Below, piece after piece: positions 5,545 through 7,771 of a stretch of 7,771 bases of DNA. The stretch is from positions 1-7,771 of the forward strand of contig NMQN01000349.1 of NCBI GenBank assembly GCA_003575245.1, read 5' to 3'. A model generated the notes under the pieces. It made no database searches. It was not told the DNA's origin and saw nothing but the letters and a program-made list of their open reading frames with translations. Position 1 is the stretch's first letter, and the number at the start of each line of letters is the position of its first letter. This DNA is from Candidatus Atribacteria bacterium 1244-E10-H5-B2 (GTDB lineage Bacteria > Atribacterota > JS1 > SB-45 > 34-128). A program made the position numbers and the translations under genes.

Positions 5545-7771
5545 TTCTTTCCCTCCTCTTTAAGTTTTATACTATTTAGCAGAATGGGGAGTAAAGTCAA
5601 AGTATAAATTACACTTAATAACATCACACTCCCAATAAGTTTTCCGAATACTGCCATCATTTGAATTTCTGAAAAGCCGAGCATGAAGACACCGGCAGCT
5701 ACCGAAGCAGAATTAAAGACAATTGCCCGTCCTGTTCCGGTTAAGGTGATTTTCATAGCCTCAATTTTTGTTCTTTTTTTCAGTTCATTTTTATAGCGGG
5801 AAATATAGTGGATGGTATAATCAATTCCTGCTCCTATAGCAATACTGGCAACCATTATGGTCCCTATATTTAAATCGATATTTAGAAGACCCATTATACC
5901 AAAAGCAGTGACTATGGTCAGAGTAATAGGTATCATAGCAAATAATCCTAATATAAGAGAGCCGAATTGAAGCATAAGCATGATAGATACTGCAATAAAT
6001 GCTACAATTATACTCTTTGCCTGTCCCCTAAATAGACTGGTGTTTATCTTGTCGCTGATTACCGGGATTCCGGTAAGGGTAAATGAAACCTCGATATCTC
6101 CATTATCATCCGGTACATAAATCTCTTCATCCATCAGATACCATAAAATATCTTTTTCTTCGTCGGTCATATTTTTTCCTATCAGTCTTTCTGTTTCAGA
6201 CTGAGCGAACCTCACTTTTTCGCGGTCCTGAACAATTTTTTTAGATATTTCTAACCCTTCCAGAAGATAGATTGCATCATCCTCTGGCAATCTTAAATTT
6301 TCCATTAATTCCTTTAACAAACCATCCTGAGACTCTTTCTCTTTTATATAATTAGTAAGTATGGGGAACAAATCTGTACTTGCTATGCCTAAATCTTCAA
6401 TTTCCAAAGAAGATACTTTTAAAATTTCCTCCACAAACTCTTTGGTATCTTTTTCAAATTCAGAATTAGGAGTCTCCGCAATTTTTATGAGCTCTTCTTT
6501 TAATCTTTCGGGATTTTCAATTTCAATATTTTTTGCCATAAGAGAAGATATAATTTCTTCAGCTAATTTTTGGTAATATTCCGATTGTTCGTCTTCCTCT
6601 ATTTCGGAGAGCTCGATGGTTCTGACTTTTTTGGGAATTTCTTCTATAAATTTGTACATCTCGCTTATTGCGAAATCAAGGGAGGAAGAAGTCATCTCCT
6701 TTGTGCTTATCTGTAATAAAGTGTCTTCGTTATTGTCACCGATCATTGTGGAAATATATTCATTGTCTCCGGCAAAGAACCATAAATTATCAATCTTCTG
6801 CTCGCTTGCAGGAATTATATTTTTATTTTCCATAGCATCATTAAGCTGAGTTAAAAAATCCGTGATTGATGATGATTCGCCGAAAGTATCGAACCGCTTT
6901 GAATAATCTCCGATCTTTTTCATCTGTCTTAATACATACGGATCTTTTACATTATTTGCTTCAGTGTAGACATAAAGGAAATCTGTGCCACCAAATTTTT
7001 CGTTAAAATAATTCATAATTTTTACTATATTGCTGCCTGCTCCCATTCTTGATTCAATTGATGATTCAGTCTTGACTCTTGTGCTGAAACCTACAGAAAT
7101 TATTACAATTATTAATACTGTGATTAACACTATTTTCTTTTCTTTTAATATCAATTGGCTAAGCAGTCTTAAAAGCCTGGTTACTACATCATTAGATTTA
7201 TGTGAAAATTTCTTGTGGATTTTGGGTGGTGGAAAAATAGTAAAAAATGAACCTAATAAAAAAGTTGCCAGCACAAAGGCAAAGAATATTCCCATAGTAG
7301 TAAAAAATCCGAATTCAGTCATAGGTCTGACGATTGCAGCGGTAAGGGATAGAAACCCCGCCATAGTAGTAAGTGCACTCATGAGTATGGGGACAAATAT
7401 ATTCCGAATAGTCATATTGACTGCCTTGACAGGGTTAAGATTATGTCTTTCTTCGTAATATCTGCTAATAAAATGGATGCCATAAGCTGTTGCTAAAGAT
7501 ATCATCAATACTGGTATGGCAGAAATCATCATAGTAGCACTTCTGCCGATAGAAGCAACAAACCCCATAACCCAAACGGAAGATAATAAAGCAACTGCAA
7601 GTGGTAAAAGCACGCCACGAACACTTCTAAAGCAAAAGAAAAGGATTAATAATACAGTTACTGCAGCAATAATACCCAATCTCATTGTTTTCCATGAACT
7701 TTCCGACATTTCTGCCATTATAAAAGGCATTCCAAAATAATGAACCTGCAAGGTTTGACCTTTTATAGGTT
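5541..7771 (-). CDS. RND/MMPL-family transporter (COG1033, HAE3-like), N-terminus beyond window
   Basis: The frame stays open to the right edge, so TM1 and the first periplasmic domain are missing. The TTG at 7751 is not the real start. Residues are numbered from that TTG. TM2-TM6 cover about 24-175 and TM7 206-223. A large periplasmic domain spans 225-578. TM8-TM12 cover about 579-725. Each half has the RND pattern of a motif ending IH-aromatic-ISRY. TM10 has AIGAGIDYTIHY with D644-Y645, the proton-relay pair of MmpL proteins; the TM4 equivalent reads ATAYGIHF, with alanine (A89) in place of Asp. The periplasmic domain holds a roughly 170-residue acidic helical segment (380-552) not typical of the family. 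It is an inner-membrane, probably proton-driven exporter of lipids or hydrophobic compounds, working with the LolA-like protein whose gene overlaps its stop. Confidence 0.9.
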   Translation of the reverse strand, partial: PIKGQTLQVHYFGMPFIMAEMSESSWKTMRLGIIAAVTVLLILFFCFRSVRGVLLPLAVALLSSVWVMGFVASIGRSATMMISAIPVLMISLATAYGIHFISRYYEERHNLNPVKAVNMTIRNIFVPILMSALTTMAGFLSLTAAIVRPMTEFGFFTTMGIFFAFVLATFLLGSFFTIFPPPKIHKKFSHKSNDVVTRLLRLLSQLILKEKKIVLITVLIIVIISVGFSTRVKTESSIESRMGAGSNIVKIMNYFNEKFGGTDFLYVYTEANNVKDPYVLRQMKKIGDYSKRFDTFGESSSITDFLTQLNDAMENKNIIPASEQKIDNLWFFAGDNEYISTMIGDNNEDTLLQISTKEMTSSSLDFAISEMYKFIEEIPKKVRTIELSEIEEDEQSEYYQKLAEEIISSLMAKNIEIENPERLKEELIKIAETPNSEFEKDTKEFVEEILKVSSLEIEDLGIASTDLFPILTNYIKEKESQDGLLKELMENLRLPEDDAIYLLEGLEISKKIVQDREKVRFAQSETERLIGKNMTDEEKDILWYLMDEEIYVPDDNGDIEVSFTLTGIPVISDKINTSLFRGQAKSIIVAFIAVSIMLMLQFGSLILGLFAMIPITLTIVTAFGIMGLLNIDLNIGTIMVASIAIGAGIDYTIHYISRYKNELKKRTKIEAMKITLTGTGRAIVFNSASVAAGVFMLGFSEIQMMAVFGKLIGSVMLLSVIYTLTLLPILLNSIKLKEEGKK

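Noticed and set aside
7030..7458. 142-codon plus-strand reading frame opposite the RND gene
   Set aside because: It is fully antisense to conserved transmembrane segments of the transporter and resembles no family; it is a shadow of the real frame.
7749..7751. TTG at 7751 as the start of the RND gene
   Set aside because: The frame remains open to the window edge and the protein would lack TM1 and the first periplasmic domain; the true start is outside.

Overview
The window is AT-rich, gene-dense bacterial DNA. The organism is probably a diderm: it encodes an outer-membrane beta-barrel with a signal peptide and a terminal aromatic residue, a LolA-like periplasmic protein and an RND-type inner-membrane transporter. 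The intergenic DNA carries 7-bp tandem arrays and GGGGCG palindromes, in my experience common in uncultured, deep-branching anaerobic lineages (Atribacterota- or Omnitrophota-like). That placement is a guess; no ribosomal or other marker gene is present.

Left part (1-2544, plus strand): a peptidase cluster. The last codons of tldD overlap the start of tldE/pmbA by ATGA. A pair of inverted REP-like palindromes follows, then an M42-family metallo-aminopeptidase with all metal ligands intact. TldD/TldE acts on unfolded or modified peptides and M42 enzymes trim short peptides, so the block looks like peptide turnover or maturation.

Right part (2550-7771, minus strand): a probable trans-envelope transport operon, read right to left. 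It starts with an RND/MMPL transporter cut by the window edge. A LolA-like (TP_0789-type) periplasmic protein follows with ATGA overlap. After a 412-bp repeat-filled gap come a DUF1302-like outer-membrane barrel and a TetR-family regulator, joined by TAATG overlap. Inner-membrane pump, periplasmic lipid carrier and outer-membrane barrel together suggest movement of a lipid or other hydrophobic molecule across the envelope, under TetR control. The substrate is unknown. The two halves converge with only 5 nt between stop codons.

The gap at 4364-4776 is the strangest non-coding stretch. It is bracketed by 32-bp imperfect inverted repeats, each made of heptamers, and holds three more heptamer arrays and three GGGCG-type palindromes. 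The heptamer array next to the barrel gene also supplies a plausible -10 box for that gene, so repeat-number changes could alter its expression.
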